The notes: generated from the sequence alone by a model not told the origin. A DNA stretch of 47,724 nt from Fibrobacter succinogenes (GCA_902767785.1 CACXIR010000007.1:1-47724), one strand, 5' to 3'. Shown: positions 32,691 to 41,393, counted from the first letter of the stretch. Made by a program: numbers and translations.

Positions 32691-33560
32691 CTATTTGCCC
32701 AGAGAAATCAGGCAGAGGCCTGCCACAATCCCCAGCAACGCCAAAAACTTGGTTTTGCTTTTCCGTTCCTTAAAGATAACAATCCCCGCCAAGAAACTGA
32801 TGAACACGCTGGAACGGCGAAAAACGGTAATCACGGAAATCAAGGCATCCTTGTCGCTTACCGCAAGGAAGTAGCAGCGGTCCGCCACAATCAGGAGCAA
32901 CGCCACCAATACAAAGGTCCAGCGGAACTGGAAGGGCTTGGTGGACTTGCACCTGGGGTACCAGGTCACCGCACAAATAATGAACTGCCACAAGGTCATG
33001 TAGAGGCTGAACCACACTTGCACCGTCAGGGGGTCAAAATTCATCCGCTGCAAAATCAGCTTGTCGTAGACACCGCTGCAGGCGGCAAGGATGGTACCCA
33101 GCACCATGGAAATAACCCAGGGGCTACTGAAGAAATGCCCCATCTCCTTACGGCCCGCCAAGCTTAGTCCGATATACGAAACTACGCACAGTCCGATTCC
33201 CACCCACTGCAGAGGGAAGGGACGCTCCCCCATAAAGCTCACCGCAATGCCGATGGTAAAGAGGGGGGCCAAAGCCCGGATGGTGGCCGAAATGCTAAGG
33301 GGCATATGGGCGATGGCGTTATAGGTCAAGAGCCAGCTCCCGCCCACAATCAGGGCCTTTCCCATAAGGAACACATGCTCGTGGAGGTCCATAGACTGGC
33401 AGTGTCCCAAAAGCAGCACCGGCAAAAGCATCAAGGCATAAAAGGCGCTGCACAGGAACAGCACCGGACGGACCGCATTGTCCTGGACCGACTTTTTCTT
33501 GGCCAAATCGTAAAAACCCAAGAAAAAGGCCGACGCAAACGCAAGCAACAACCATGACAT
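32691..33560 (-). CDS. EamA/DMT-family transporter
   Basis: The 289-residue protein has ten hydrophobic segments in two repeats, as in drug/metabolite transporters. The first half has the pattern GGSWLLTYNAIAHMPLSISATIRALAPLFTIGIAVSFMGERP, the second ends with the matching SDKDALISVITVFRRSSVFISFLAGIVIFKERK. Substrate cannot be inferred; relatives export amino acids, sugars or drugs. It precedes coaE in the same direction with a gap of at most six bases and is divergent from mscL. Confidence 0.8.
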   Translation of the reverse strand: MSWLLLAFASAFFLGFYDLAKKKSVQDNAVRPVLFLCSAFYALMLLPVLLLGHCQSMDLHEHVFLMGKALIVGGSWLLTYNAIAHMPLSISATIRALAPLFTIGIAVSFMGERPFPLQWVGIGLCVVSYIGLSLAGRKEMGHFFSSPWVISMVLGTILAACSGVYDKLILQRMNFDPLTVQVWFSLYMTLWQFIICAVTWYPRCKSTKPFQFRWTFVLVALLLIVADRCYFLAVSDKDALISVITVFRRSSVFISFLAGIVIFKERKSKTKFLALLGIVAGLCLISLGK

Positions 33561-33642
33561 AGGTCACAAAATCTAGAAATTCATCTTGCCAAGAGACTCC
33601 ACTATACTATTTTTTGATAAAACATCAACTAGGAGGACCCTC

Positions 33643-34086
33643 ATGGGTATCAAAGGAAAGGCATCTTCACTGATTGAAGAATTCAAGGCATTCGCCCTCA
33701 AGGGCAACATCGTCGACATGGCCATCGGTGTTATCATCGGCGGCGCTTTCGGTAAAATCGTCACCAGCTTCGTGAACGACATCGTCATGCCCTGCGTGAA
33801 CGCCATCGTGGCAAGCTTCGGTGCAGAAGGTGCCGGCGAAGGCCTCAAGGCCCTGACCTACACCACCGCCTCCGGAGCCCAGATCCCTTACGGTGCCTTC
33901 ATCGGCAACATCGTGGACTTCTTGATCGTGGCCATCGTGGTGTTCATCGTGATGAAGAAGTTCCTGGGCTTTGTGCAGAACATGCGCAAGAAGGAAGAAG
34001 AAAAGCCGGCCGAACCGCCTGCACCGCCAGAGCCGTCCGCCGAAGAAAAGCTCCTTACCGAAATCCGCGATTTGCTGAAGAAGTGA
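33643..34086 (+). CDS. mscL: Large-conductance mechanosensitive channel
   Basis: The ATG at 33643 has AGGAGG (33631-33636) at good distance and gives 147 residues; a TTG at 33586 in frame is less likely. FKAFALKGNIVDMAIGVIIGGAFGKIVTSFVNDIVMP is the first membrane segment and pore region of MscL, IVDFLIVAIVVFIVMKKF the second, and the C-terminal KLLTEIRDLLKK helix bundle is typical. It opens under membrane tension to release solutes in osmotic downshock. The stretch before the last helix is Pro/Glu-rich (EEKPAEPPAPPEPSAEE), as in other envelope proteins of this window. A TATACT -10 box is seen near 33604. Confidence 0.95.
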   Translation: MGIKGKASSLIEEFKAFALKGNIVDMAIGVIIGGAFGKIVTSFVNDIVMPCVNAIVASFGAEGAGEGLKALTYTTASGAQIPYGAFIGNIVDFLIVAIVVFIVMKKFLGFVQNMRKKEEEKPAEPPAPPEPSAEEKLLTEIRDLLKK

Positions 34087-34094
34087 CACGAAGT

Positions 34095-34134
34095 GTCATC
34101 CTGAGCGAGGGCGAAGCCCGAAGTCAAAGGATCC
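34095..34134. repeat. Dispersed GTCATCCTGAGCG...GGATCC repeat
   Basis: This copy begins GTCATCCTGAGCGAGG and ends AAAGGATCC. It lies between the mscL stop and its terminator, preceded by a small TGACAC/GTGTCA hairpin (34084-34098). It matches the copies at 1832 and 36426 at both ends while the middle differs. Confidence 0.65.
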
Positions 34135-34149
34135 AAAAAAAGCAAAACG

Positions 34150-34180
34150 AAGACCGCCCTAGCGCGGTCTTTTATTTTTT
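34150..34180 (+). terminator. Terminator of mscL
   Basis: AAGACCGC (34150-34157) pairs with GCGGTCTT (34164-34171), followed by a T-rich run to 34182. Confidence 0.85.
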
Positions 34181-34236
34181 TTCGCACCGGCAGGTGCCCA
34201 AGCTCTAACGAATGTTTGAGCTTGCTGGGAGGGTCT

Positions 34237-34259
34237 TAGGGAGGGTTGAACCCTCCCTA
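34237..34259 (-). terminator. Perfect 23-base hairpin at the 3' end of recF
   Basis: TAGGGAGGGTT (34237-34247) and AACCCTCCCTA (34249-34259) form a palindrome just after the recF stop. There is no T-run on the minus strand. A similar CTAGGGAGGGT string is found after rph (44322-44332), so it may instead be a repeat. Confidence 0.4.
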
Positions 34260-34263
34260 GTTG

Positions 34264-35379
34264 TCATAGGTTTATCTCAGTATCAGCCTTGAAAGGCAGT
34301 TCTTCGGATTGCGGGGTGGCAATAACCACCTGGCATTCCTTGTCGCGGATAAGACCAGCCACCGCATTACGGCGGTTCAGGTCCAGTTCTGCAAAGATGT
34401 CATCCAGTAGCAGGATGGGTTTTTCCAGATAGCGGCTAGCCACCTCCACCGCGGCAAACCGCATGGCGATGGCGGCACTGCGGCATTGCCCCTGGGAACC
34501 TACGGAACGCATGCCATAGCCAGAAATGCACAAATCCAAGTCGTCCCGATGGGGACCCGCCATGGTCATGCCCAAGGCCTTTTCCGCAGGCTCCAGTTCC
34601 GCAAGTTTTGCGCGGTAGGCCTCCATGAAAGCTTCCTCGGACAGGGACAGCTCGGAGGTTTCTGAATCCGAATCCTCCAAGCACTTCAAGATGGAGCTTT
34701 TGTAGGCGCAGGTGATTTCGTCTGCGCCGCCAGAAAGCCTGCGGTAATAATCCGTAATGATGGGAGAAATTTCCTTGGAAAGGTTCACGCGAACAGCCCA
34801 AAGTTTCGCACCCAGGTCCACCAACTGCTCCGTGAGTACGGAAAACAGCTCTCCGCCGCCGACCGCCACACCGTCTTGCTTGAACTGCCGCAGCCACTGG
34901 TTCCGCTGCTGCAGTATCCGCTTGTACGCCCTGAGGGTAGCGCCGTTGCCCGCAGAACGGAAACACAGGATTTCGTCTAGCCAACGGCGGCGGACATCCG
35001 GTGCACCCCGCAAGAGCTCCATGTCAGAAGGCTGCATGATTACCGCGGGGCAGCATCCAAAGAAACCCGCGGGGGACCGCAGGTCCTCGCCGTTTTGCCG
35101 TGCGTTCACTTTGCGGGGTGCAACCCCAAGGCCCCTGCTCCATTTTTTTCCAGAACCTTCGAACTCCCCCCGCAATACCAGCTCGTCGCTATTCCAGCGG
35201 ATCAGTTCCTTCAGTTCCTTGGCCCTGAAGGAGAAGCCCTGGGAAAGCAGGTGGATAGATTCCAGCACGGAAGTCTTTCCGCAGCCGTTAGGGCCAGAGA
35301 CTACGTTGATTCCCGGAGAGAATTCAAACTCCCGTGACACCAGGCTCCGGACATTTTCCACCCACAACTTGGAAATCAC
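34264..35379 (-). CDS. recF: DNA repair and recombination protein RecF
   Basis: RecF loads RecA at gaps in DNA with RecO and RecR. The SMC-like ATPase motifs are visible: Walker A GPNGCGKT (29-36), MQPSDMELLRGAPDVRRRWLDEIL, the signature SVGSQGQCRSAAIAM and Walker B ILLLDDIFAELD. I start it at the GTG at 35379, which overlaps the stop of the preceding gene (GTGA) and gives 371 residues, the family's usual size; a start at 35418 is possible. Unusually, it is the last gene of a set of outer-membrane and lipoprotein-transport genes, not near dnaA, dnaN or gyrB. Confidence 0.92.
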   Translation of the reverse strand: MISKLWVENVRSLVSREFEFSPGINVVSGPNGCGKTSVLESIHLLSQGFSFRAKELKELIRWNSDELVLRGEFEGSGKKWSRGLGVAPRKVNARQNGEDLRSPAGFFGCCPAVIMQPSDMELLRGAPDVRRRWLDEILCFRSAGNGATLRAYKRILQQRNQWLRQFKQDGVAVGGGELFSVLTEQLVDLGAKLWAVRVNLSKEISPIITDYYRRLSGGADEITCAYKSSILKCLEDSDSETSELSLSEEAFMEAYRAKLAELEPAEKALGMTMAGPHRDDLDLCISGYGMRSVGSQGQCRSAAIAMRFAAVEVASRYLEKPILLLDDIFAELDLNRRNAVAGLIRDKECQVVIATPQSEELPFKADTEINL

Positions 35380-36476
35380 GGGATGTAACCTCGCAAGCCA
35401 AAACTCAAGGGGTTCCAAAGCCCCGCCTCGGATTCGTAGGTCAGGGCGTAGTTCACGTCGAACAGGTATTTCTTTTTCCCGATGGGAATCTTGAACTTGT
35501 AGCCCAAGCCCACCATGTAGTTCAAGTCGTCCATGCCCACGCGGACCGCTCCATCGGGAATGATTTCACATTCAAAGCCCATGCGGGCCGTCCACAAGTG
35601 CCAATGGGTATCGAACACCAGCAAAGTATCTGCCAGCTGGTAATCCAAAGCTTCCATCCAGGCATAAACGGGCTTGCCCATCACCTTAGAACGGTAACCT
35701 GCGCCAATTTGCAAAACCTTGGGACGAACGCCCTCGGTAGAGGAAACGGAATTGTCACCACTCACCGTCTTGGTCCAGCGGGAAGACAAGTTTTTGCTAA
35801 AGCTCAGGTTCCGAATGACCACGGAAGTGGACCACTTTTCGTTCCACTGCCTAAGCCACCCCAAATTCAGGGACACGGGGCTCGTATAGCCATCGTTCAA
35901 ATCCACGTTGTCGTAATATTCGGCAATGTCCATGTTGTCGTAACTCATGGAAAGGGAAAGGCCGAAAGCGTCCCTGCGGGTAGCCCTGTAGGAAAACCCC
36001 AGATACATCATGGAAAAGAAGGGCGTGGCCGTTCCAAGAGTCTGGTCGTCGTCATCAATGACCTTGAAATCCAGGTCCCCGCGGTAAAGCATGGCGAAGC
36101 CTACGCCCATGCGCTTGCCTACCGGGGATTCAATACCCACGGCGCCGCCGGCACGGTCCAGGTCTCGCTTTTCTCCATTCAGAGTGTAGCCCAAATTGCC
36201 CCTAAACCCAAGGATGGCGGGGTTCCAGTAGGCAGCAGGCATAGAGGCCGTATCTGCTGAACCCGTATTGCCACGGCCAAGCTCACGGGTGCCTGCACCC
36301 ATACGCTCCACAAAGCCGTCAAAACCGCCCAAAGAGGCCTTCTTTTCTACAACGCCTGCAAAGGCAGAGGACGCCAGGAGGGCCAGCAGAAGGGCAGCAA
36401 GAACTGCGGGCTTCAGGAGTCGGGCCTGGATCCTTCGCGGTCCCTGTCCGCTCAGGGTGACATTTAGCAAATTCAT
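35376..36476 (-). CDS. PorV/UPF0164-like outer-membrane beta-barrel protein
   Basis: The ATG at 36476 overlaps the stop of the preceding gene (ATGA) and gives 366 residues. A signal peptide of type AALLLALLASSAFAG is preceded by ~17 residues encoded by a dispersed repeat. GAGTRELGRGNTGSADTASMPAAYWNPA is the signature of PorV/PorQ and UPF0164 proteins, which are FadL-like 14-stranded barrels; PorV serves type IX secretion as a shuttle for C-terminal sorting-domain proteins. Cellulases with such domains are encoded 5-15 kb away, so a role in secretion is plausible. It is coupled by overlap to the FlgD-like gene before it and recF after it. Confidence 0.78.
   Translation of the reverse strand: MNLLNVTLSGQGPRRIQARLLKPAVLAALLLALLASSAFAGVVEKKASLGGFDGFVERMGAGTRELGRGNTGSADTASMPAAYWNPAILGFRGNLGYTLNGEKRDLDRAGGAVGIESPVGKRMGVGFAMLYRGDLDFKVIDDDDQTLGTATPFFSMMYLGFSYRATRRDAFGLSLSMSYDNMDIAEYYDNVDLNDGYTSPVSLNLGWLRQWNEKWSTSVVIRNLSFSKNLSSRWTKTVSGDNSVSSTEGVRPKVLQIGAGYRSKVMGKPVYAWMEALDYQLADTLLVFDTHWHLWTARMGFECEIIPDGAVRVGMDDLNYMVGLGYKFKIPIGKKKYLFDVNYALTYESEAGLWNPLSFGLRGYIP
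36426..36461. repeat. Dispersed repeat inside a coding region
   Basis: Read on the minus strand this is GTCACCCTGAGCGGACAGGG followed by ACCGCGAAGGATCCAG, close to the repeat at 1832-1867 at both ends. It encodes VTLSGQGPRRIQ just ahead of the signal peptide of the PorV-like protein. Confidence 0.6.
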
Positions 36477-38095
36477 CGGCCGCCCCCCAGAGTCATGACT
36501 TTGCCCCAACCCACGTGGCCGTGGTTGTCCTTGACCCGCACGTAATAGATCCCCATGGTACAGGGGCGGCCGGCGTCATCCATGCCGTCCCAGAAGTCTT
36601 CCTTGGGGTCGGTACTGCGGGAAGCGTCTCCGTAGCGGGGAGCAGAACTTACGATTTTGCGGACCCGCCGCATGTCGTAGCTAAAGACCTCTATGGTAAT
36701 CTTGGAATCCTTCCCCACCTTGTAAGACACCAGGGACTGGTCGCCAGCAGTAATAACCGAAGGTACCATGCGGACGCTCCCCAAGTTCCCGCCCAGCTTG
36801 GCGCGGTTCAAAACGGGAGTCCAGGTCTTGCCTGTGTCTGCAGAAACAGAAATCCCGTTGCCGTCGGTAGCCACCGCCAATGCCATGGTCTTTGCGTCTA
36901 GCGGGAACTTGGCAATGGAAGTGATGATGGCATCGCGGTCCGTCACCCCAGTCTCGAATCCGTTGAGCCATGGACCGCCGGATTCACTTTTCTTTCCATG
37001 GGTACGGGCCCCTTTAGAATCCAGCAGAAGGTAACCGCTAACAGAACCTCCGGCCACCCAGACGCCAACAAAAGCCTTGTCCCCCATAAACACCACATTG
37101 GTGACGGTGTAGTCGCTATTGTCGTAAATGTCCTTCTTCTGTGCCGTACCAGCAGAATCCAGGAACGCCACTCGCTGGAAGTCCCCTTTGGAGTCCAGGT
37201 ACTTGCGCCAAAGGCCTCCTTCCAAGTTTCCCTTGTTCAGGGCGGAAGTCTCTACAATGGCCTGAAGGGGACTCCCGCCAATCCAGACTCCCGTGACCCG
37301 CTTAGATTCCAGTGCCTTGGACGCGCTTGAAACAGAGCCGTCTGCGGATTCCAGCCAGAGCCCTTGGGAACTGGCGACCCACACCTCTCCTGTTGTTGGA
37401 TTTTCTGCCAAGCCCCATACGTCCAGGTACTTGGAGAAATCCACGTTGCTGGAGGGGGGGAGTTTTACCCACTGGTGACTTTGTTTTTCCAAGACCTTGT
37501 TAGAAATCTGAGGGTTTCCCGCCCCCTTGGAAATGTCGTATTCCACGATTCCCAGGCGGCCACGGGCTATACGCAATGTCTTTTTAGATTCACGGTAGGC
37601 AAAGTCAGTGACCGCGTAATCCATGGGTTCACTAATGAACTCCGCAGATGCAGGAACTTCTAAAGGGGAAAGATCCACAGCGCCAACGCGTTTCAGGGAG
37701 AAAAATCCGCGAGGTTCCAAAAAATGGTCCGATTCGTCCAAACCGAACATGGGGAGCACTACCCCCAGGCCCCCAGCCGATTCTGTTGGAATACGGCGGC
37801 GTTCGGCTTGCTTGTCTGCGTAAATATTGGCCTGCACTGCAGAAAATTCGTTGTCCACGGGTTCCACGTCGGACTTTTCCACCTTGATCTTCCCAGAACC
37901 ATCGACAGCCAGCCGCAACAGGGCCACGCCCTGATTCACCTCGCCGCGGGAAAACACCCACAGGGTTCCCTGGTCGGGTCCGGGCGCCACGGTCACTGCC
38001 CAGTTGCTAAAGAGGGTCTCCCCCGCCGCAAATGCGATACCGCACCCAAGGGCCACAGCCCCCAAAAAACGATGTCCAAGCCCAAAAGAAAACAA
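36473..38095 (-). CDS. Secreted beta-propeller-like protein with C-terminal FlgD-like Ig domain
   Basis: I prefer the TTG at 38095 because AAGGAG (38107-38102) stands six bases before it and because it gives a clean signal peptide (LGAVALGCGIAFAAG); an ATG at 38125 overlaps lolA by 20 bases and has no such site. The product has about 540 residues. The middle contains repeats of the type WVASSQGLWL, ALAVATDGNGISVSADTGKTW, as in propeller proteins and sialidase-type BNR repeats. The end, FSYDMRRVRKI...DFWDGMDDAGRPCTMGIYYVRVKD.HGHVGWGKV, is a FlgD-Ig-like domain. It may assist the PorV-like protein encoded next. No enzyme motif is visible. Confidence 0.7.
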   Translation of the reverse strand: MFSFGLGHRFLGAVALGCGIAFAAGETLFSNWAVTVAPGPDQGTLWVFSRGEVNQGVALLRLAVDGSGKIKVEKSDVEPVDNEFSAVQANIYADKQAERRRIPTESAGGLGVVLPMFGLDESDHFLEPRGFFSLKRVGAVDLSPLEVPASAEFISEPMDYAVTDFAYRESKKTLRIARGRLGIVEYDISKGAGNPQISNKVLEKQSHQWVKLPPSSNVDFSKYLDVWGLAENPTTGEVWVASSQGLWLESADGSVSSASKALESKRVTGVWIGGSPLQAIVETSALNKGNLEGGLWRKYLDSKGDFQRVAFLDSAGTAQKKDIYDNSDYTVTNVVFMGDKAFVGVWVAGGSVSGYLLLDSKGARTHGKKSESGGPWLNGFETGVTDRDAIITSIAKFPLDAKTMALAVATDGNGISVSADTGKTWTPVLNRAKLGGNLGSVRMVPSVITAGDQSLVSYKVGKDSKITIEVFSYDMRRVRKIVSSAPRYGDASRSTDPKEDFWDGMDDAGRPCTMGIYYVRVKDNHGHVGWGKVMTLGGGR

Positions 38096-38105
38096 GAAAC
38101 GCTCC

Positions 38106-38738
38106 TTAACGCATGTCAATTTCATCTACGCCGGGCAGGGCCTTGTACCTAAAGTCCTCGACAGAGGCCGACTTGACCACCTTGAGGTTGACGATGTTGT
38201 ACCAGCTAGAATTGCCCGACGGATCCACCGTGAACAGGCGCACCGGCGAATAATCCTTCTGGGACAGCCACACCTCCATCTGGACAAACTGGCCCGCATA
38301 CTTGGAGGGGTCCAACTTCAGCACCCAGAGCTTCTGGTTGGCAAAAACGCCTTCCGTGACGCTCAGCGCCTTGCAGTTCAGATACTTGAACAAAAGTTCC
38401 GAAGGGTGCAAGGCACTGGACAAATCCTCTACAGACTTGATCAAGACCTGTTTTTGCTCCACGTTGTGCTGCCAAAGGCTCTCTCCGTCGCTATAGAACT
38501 TGATGCCCGCCAGCTCCAGCTTGAAACGGTCTCCTTCCGCCACCACCAGACTCCCCTGCTGGCTTACTATATCCGGAGAATCCGCATAAAAGAGCTGCAG
38601 CTTGAAACTCAGGCTCCACGCCTTCCCCGACTTGAACCAGTCCTGGGATTTTTTCATGACCTGGTCGGCGGAAACGGCGAAGGCGCCTTGGGCAAGCGAC
38701 AACAACAAAGGGAGCAGCAGGCGGCAAAAAAACTTCAT
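38106..38738 (-). CDS. lolA: LolA-like outer-membrane lipoprotein carrier
   Basis: ATG at 38738, with GGAGA upstream, gives 210 residues. A signal peptide (LLLPLLLSLAQGAFAVSA) precedes a LolA-like fold: QDWFKSGKAWSLSFKLQLFY, GSLVVAEGDRFKLEL, FYSDGESLWQHNVEQKQVLI and the strand pattern VWLSQKDYSPVRLFTVDPSG. LolA carries lipoproteins through the periplasm to LolB. Identification rests on the strand pattern and the D-G-x-x-L/W pair, as LolA proteins are poorly conserved. It is the first gene of the coupled set that ends in recF. Several lipoproteins in this window would be its clients. Confidence 0.75.
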   Translation of the reverse strand: MKFFCRLLLPLLLSLAQGAFAVSADQVMKKSQDWFKSGKAWSLSFKLQLFYADSPDIVSQQGSLVVAEGDRFKLELAGIKFYSDGESLWQHNVEQKQVLIKSVEDLSSALHPSELLFKYLNCKALSVTEGVFANQKLWVLKLDPSKYAGQFVQMEVWLSQKDYSPVRLFTVDPSGNSSWYNIVNLKVVKSASVEDFRYKALPGVDEIDMR

Positions 38739-38853
38739 AAATCTCCAACGAATATGCCCAAAAATACAAAATGAAGGCCCAGCAGATGCAAATCCAGTGT
38801 TTTCCGTCCTCAAAAATTTCTATTTTAGGCGGGAACTTTTTTGAAAGGATTTT

Positions 38854-39978
38854 ATGCGTAAACTGTTTATACCCATGGCCCTGGCAATCGCATCGTCTGC
38901 ACTTGCAGCCGAGGTGGAACTCCACGGAGCCATCAATGCGGACTACGCTAGTTATTTTGACAGCGATTTCGACCCCACCAACGCGGCCAACCAGGATATC
39001 GACCTGGCCGCCACGGCCCACATGGACGAGAACTTTTCCGTAACCGTCAGGACCAACACCCACAGCACCTACGTGACCGACGACAGCACGGGAGCCCGCG
39101 ACGCCTCGGAAACCCGGCGCCACTACTGGGCTAGGACTACGGCCATGGGCGACGGCGGACGCTATACCGAATTCAACTTTGATGGCGTGGAATTCCGCTG
39201 GGACGTGACCCACGCCGTGGCCCTGGTGTTTGGCGACCTCACCTATAGCGCCGGTGCCTTCAACTACTACTACTGGCGCGACCCCGCCCGTTATGCAGTG
39301 ATTGTCCGGGAAGAAGGACTCCGTGGCGTGGGTGCCGAGTTCGGCAACGACAAGTACGGCAAGGGCAAATTCTACTTTGGCGCCTCCGAAGACACCGACC
39401 ACACCATGGCCCTTTTCGGAACATACGCCTTCCCCCTGCTGAACCGCGCCAACGAGCACCTGGTGCTTACCCCCAGCGTGGACTGGATGTTCGGCCAGCA
39501 TATCAACCGCACCCACACCTACGTGCTAGGTACCGAAGTGGACTACTCCAAGAGCTATGAGAACCTGAACTACGGAATTTACGCCGTGTGGGGACTCCAC
39601 CCCTACAAGGGCAAGGGCGTCCACTCCTTCCTTCTGGAACCCAGCTTCAACTTCTACTTCTTCAACTTGGGATTTACCTACTTCTATGCCATTACCGACA
39701 AGGACTACGAAGCGGAACCCCAGCTGACCACCGATGACCAGTACCTGCTGGCCGTGGAACCCAGCTTCAACCTGCACAAGAAATTCACTCTAGGTGTCTC
39801 TTACGAATACCACGACCCTGACACGGAAATCCACGACAACGACTACACCTTCTTGGGGATGAACTTCTACCTTTACCCCACCATGGGCAGCGAAGTGGTG
39901 TTCTGGTTCGGCTACAACTTCAGCGACAATATCGATACCGACTTTGCCTTGGGCATAAGCGGCAAGGTGGAATTCTAA
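38854..39978 (+). CDS. Putative outer-membrane beta-barrel protein, paralogue of the one at 12317
   Basis: The 374-residue protein has a signal peptide (ALAIASSALAAE), barrel-like strands throughout and a final KVEF. GDLTYSAGAFNYYYWRDP and LRGVGAEFG correspond to GDLTFSEGAFVAYYDYDDP and IRGLEIDLAGF of the protein at 12317, but the Pro/Ala/Glu-rich N-terminal part is missing. Repeats of LLEPSFNFYFFNLGFTYFY and AVEPSFNLHKKFTLGVSYEYH inside the barrel suggest internal duplication. GAAAGGA (38842-38848) precedes the ATG and a terminator follows. The substrate of the barrel is unknown. Confidence 0.72.
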   Translation: MRKLFIPMALAIASSALAAEVELHGAINADYASYFDSDFDPTNAANQDIDLAATAHMDENFSVTVRTNTHSTYVTDDSTGARDASETRRHYWARTTAMGDGGRYTEFNFDGVEFRWDVTHAVALVFGDLTYSAGAFNYYYWRDPARYAVIVREEGLRGVGAEFGNDKYGKGKFYFGASEDTDHTMALFGTYAFPLLNRANEHLVLTPSVDWMFGQHINRTHTYVLGTEVDYSKSYENLNYGIYAVWGLHPYKGKGVHSFLLEPSFNFYFFNLGFTYFYAITDKDYEAEPQLTTDDQYLLAVEPSFNLHKKFTLGVSYEYHDPDTEIHDNDYTFLGMNFYLYPTMGSEVVFWFGYNFSDNIDTDFALGISGKVEF

Positions 39979-40008
39979 AATCTAGGGTTTAATCCCCAGA
40001 AAACAAGA

Positions 40009-40047
40009 AAAGCCGGGTTTATCCCGGCTTTCTTTCTTTTTTTCGTT
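40009..40047 (+). terminator. Terminator of the barrel gene
   Basis: AAAGCCGGG (40009-40017) and CCCGGCTTT (40023-40031) form a stem with TTTAT loop, followed by a T-rich run (TCTTTCTTTTTTTC). Confidence 0.9.
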
Positions 40048-40099
40048 TCTCGGCTCTACGTGAGCAATCTAAATCTCCGTGAGCGGTCGTTATGTGAGC

Positions 40100-40127
40100 A
40101 AAAAGCCCCCGGGTGTTAACCGGGGGC
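40100..40127 (-). terminator. Terminator of the TPR-like lipoprotein gene
   Basis: GCCCCCGG (40105-40112) and CCGGGGGC (40120-40127) pair; on the minus strand the stem is followed by TTTTT (40104-40100). Confidence 0.8.
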
Positions 40128-40188
40128 GTTTGCGAGAGCGAGGACCAGCCCTGTACTTGTTTCCAGGATCTAGTGCGAACAGTCGTTA

Positions 40189-41247
40189 TTACTGACCGAG
40201 GAACTTGCGGCCAATGCCGAATTCGTCCTTGTATTCCACGTAGTCAGGCACGAAGCCCTTGCCGAAGGAGAAGCTCACGTTCAGGGAGCACTGGAATTCG
40301 TTCATCAGCTTGCCCTTTTCGCCGGCCTTGATCTTCTGCTGCTTCTTTTCGATCTTTTCGTCACCCTTCTTGCCTACCAGGACTTCGGCTTCGCACCAGC
40401 CACCGGTAGCCTTGGCAACCACTTCCTGACCGTCGGTAGAAACCAGCTTGATCTTGGAGGGGTCAAGTTCGGTGTTGTTGCCGGTAGAGGCCCAGAACTG
40501 AAGTTCGCCGGAGAGGGAACCCGGACCGATCTTGATGCTGGGGAATGCCATGACATAGCCCCACTTGTCAATACGGCGGTTCACCGGTTCGCCAATCTGT
40601 TCACCGAAGATGAGGAAGTAACCGCGAGTACCCAGGCGGCTCTTGTTAAGGGCGGCCTTCACATCGGAGTTTTCGGGAGCCATTTCGGCAATCTTCATAA
40701 TCTGGTATTCGCTCACCACCGGGTCGGACTCGCTCCTGGCGTCGGCCAAGTTCTTGGCCACGTAAGCGTTTTCGGCTTCGGTGCGGATGGCCTTCACGGC
40801 GCCTTCGGCCACATTGCGGGCCTTGGCGGTAGCAAGGGCGGTATCAATCTTAGCGAAAGCGTTGATGATGGTGTTGTAGTCCACACCTTCCTGGGCGGCC
40901 TGCTGCTTACCCACGTTGGCAAGGGTGGTCACGTATTCTTCAACCACCACGTCTTCCTTGACTTCGGGCATGTTCACCGAGGCCTTTTCAAAGTAGCCGT
41001 TGATAAGGTCGCTATTCAAGTCCTTCTTGGCTTCCACCTCGGCGGCACGGACCAGGGCCAGGGTGAAGTTGTCGTAGAATTCACTAGACATGCTGCCCTT
41101 CTTCTTGGCTTCCAGGTAGGAATTGATGGCGTTGCGGAAACGGCCTTCCTTGAGGTGTTCGTCACCGCGCTTTTCGTTGGTTCCCTTGCAGCCGGTCATG
41201 GACAGAGCCACGGACGCGACCAGGGCAGCTACTAGAAATTTCTTCAT
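40189..41247 (-). CDS. TPR-like lipoprotein
   Basis: The 352-residue protein has a lipoprotein signal ending LSMTGC (Cys20). Residues ~26-60 (GDEHLKEGRFRNAINSYLEAKKKG) look like one TPR helix pair, and the following helices to about residue 205 may contain more diverged repeats. The C-terminal ~140 residues are beta-rich (GYVMAFPSIKIGPGSLSGELQFWAS...) and not recognised. It is probably anchored in the outer membrane, facing the periplasm. No partner gene is adjacent: the upstream glycogen-synthase-like gene is divergent. AGGATT precedes the ATG and a terminator follows. Confidence 0.7.
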   Translation of the reverse strand: MKKFLVAALVASVALSMTGCKGTNEKRGDEHLKEGRFRNAINSYLEAKKKGSMSSEFYDNFTLALVRAAEVEAKKDLNSDLINGYFEKASVNMPEVKEDVVVEEYVTTLANVGKQQAAQEGVDYNTIINAFAKIDTALATAKARNVAEGAVKAIRTEAENAYVAKNLADARSESDPVVSEYQIMKIAEMAPENSDVKAALNKSRLGTRGYFLIFGEQIGEPVNRRIDKWGYVMAFPSIKIGPGSLSGELQFWASTGNNTELDPSKIKLVSTDGQEVVAKATGGWCEAEVLVGKKGDEKIEKKQQKIKAGEKGKLMNEFQCSLNVSFSFGKGFVPDYVEYKDEFGIGRKFLGQ

Positions 41248-41393
41248 TTTTTGAATCCTCGTATATTAAGTTCGAAAAGAAACCTTTTATCCGCAAAAAT
41301 TGGATTTAGGACTTTCAAAACATAATTTAATTAAATAAATTTGGCCTAATACATTCATAAAAAGTAAATTTTTATTAGGAGAGGGCAAATTTA

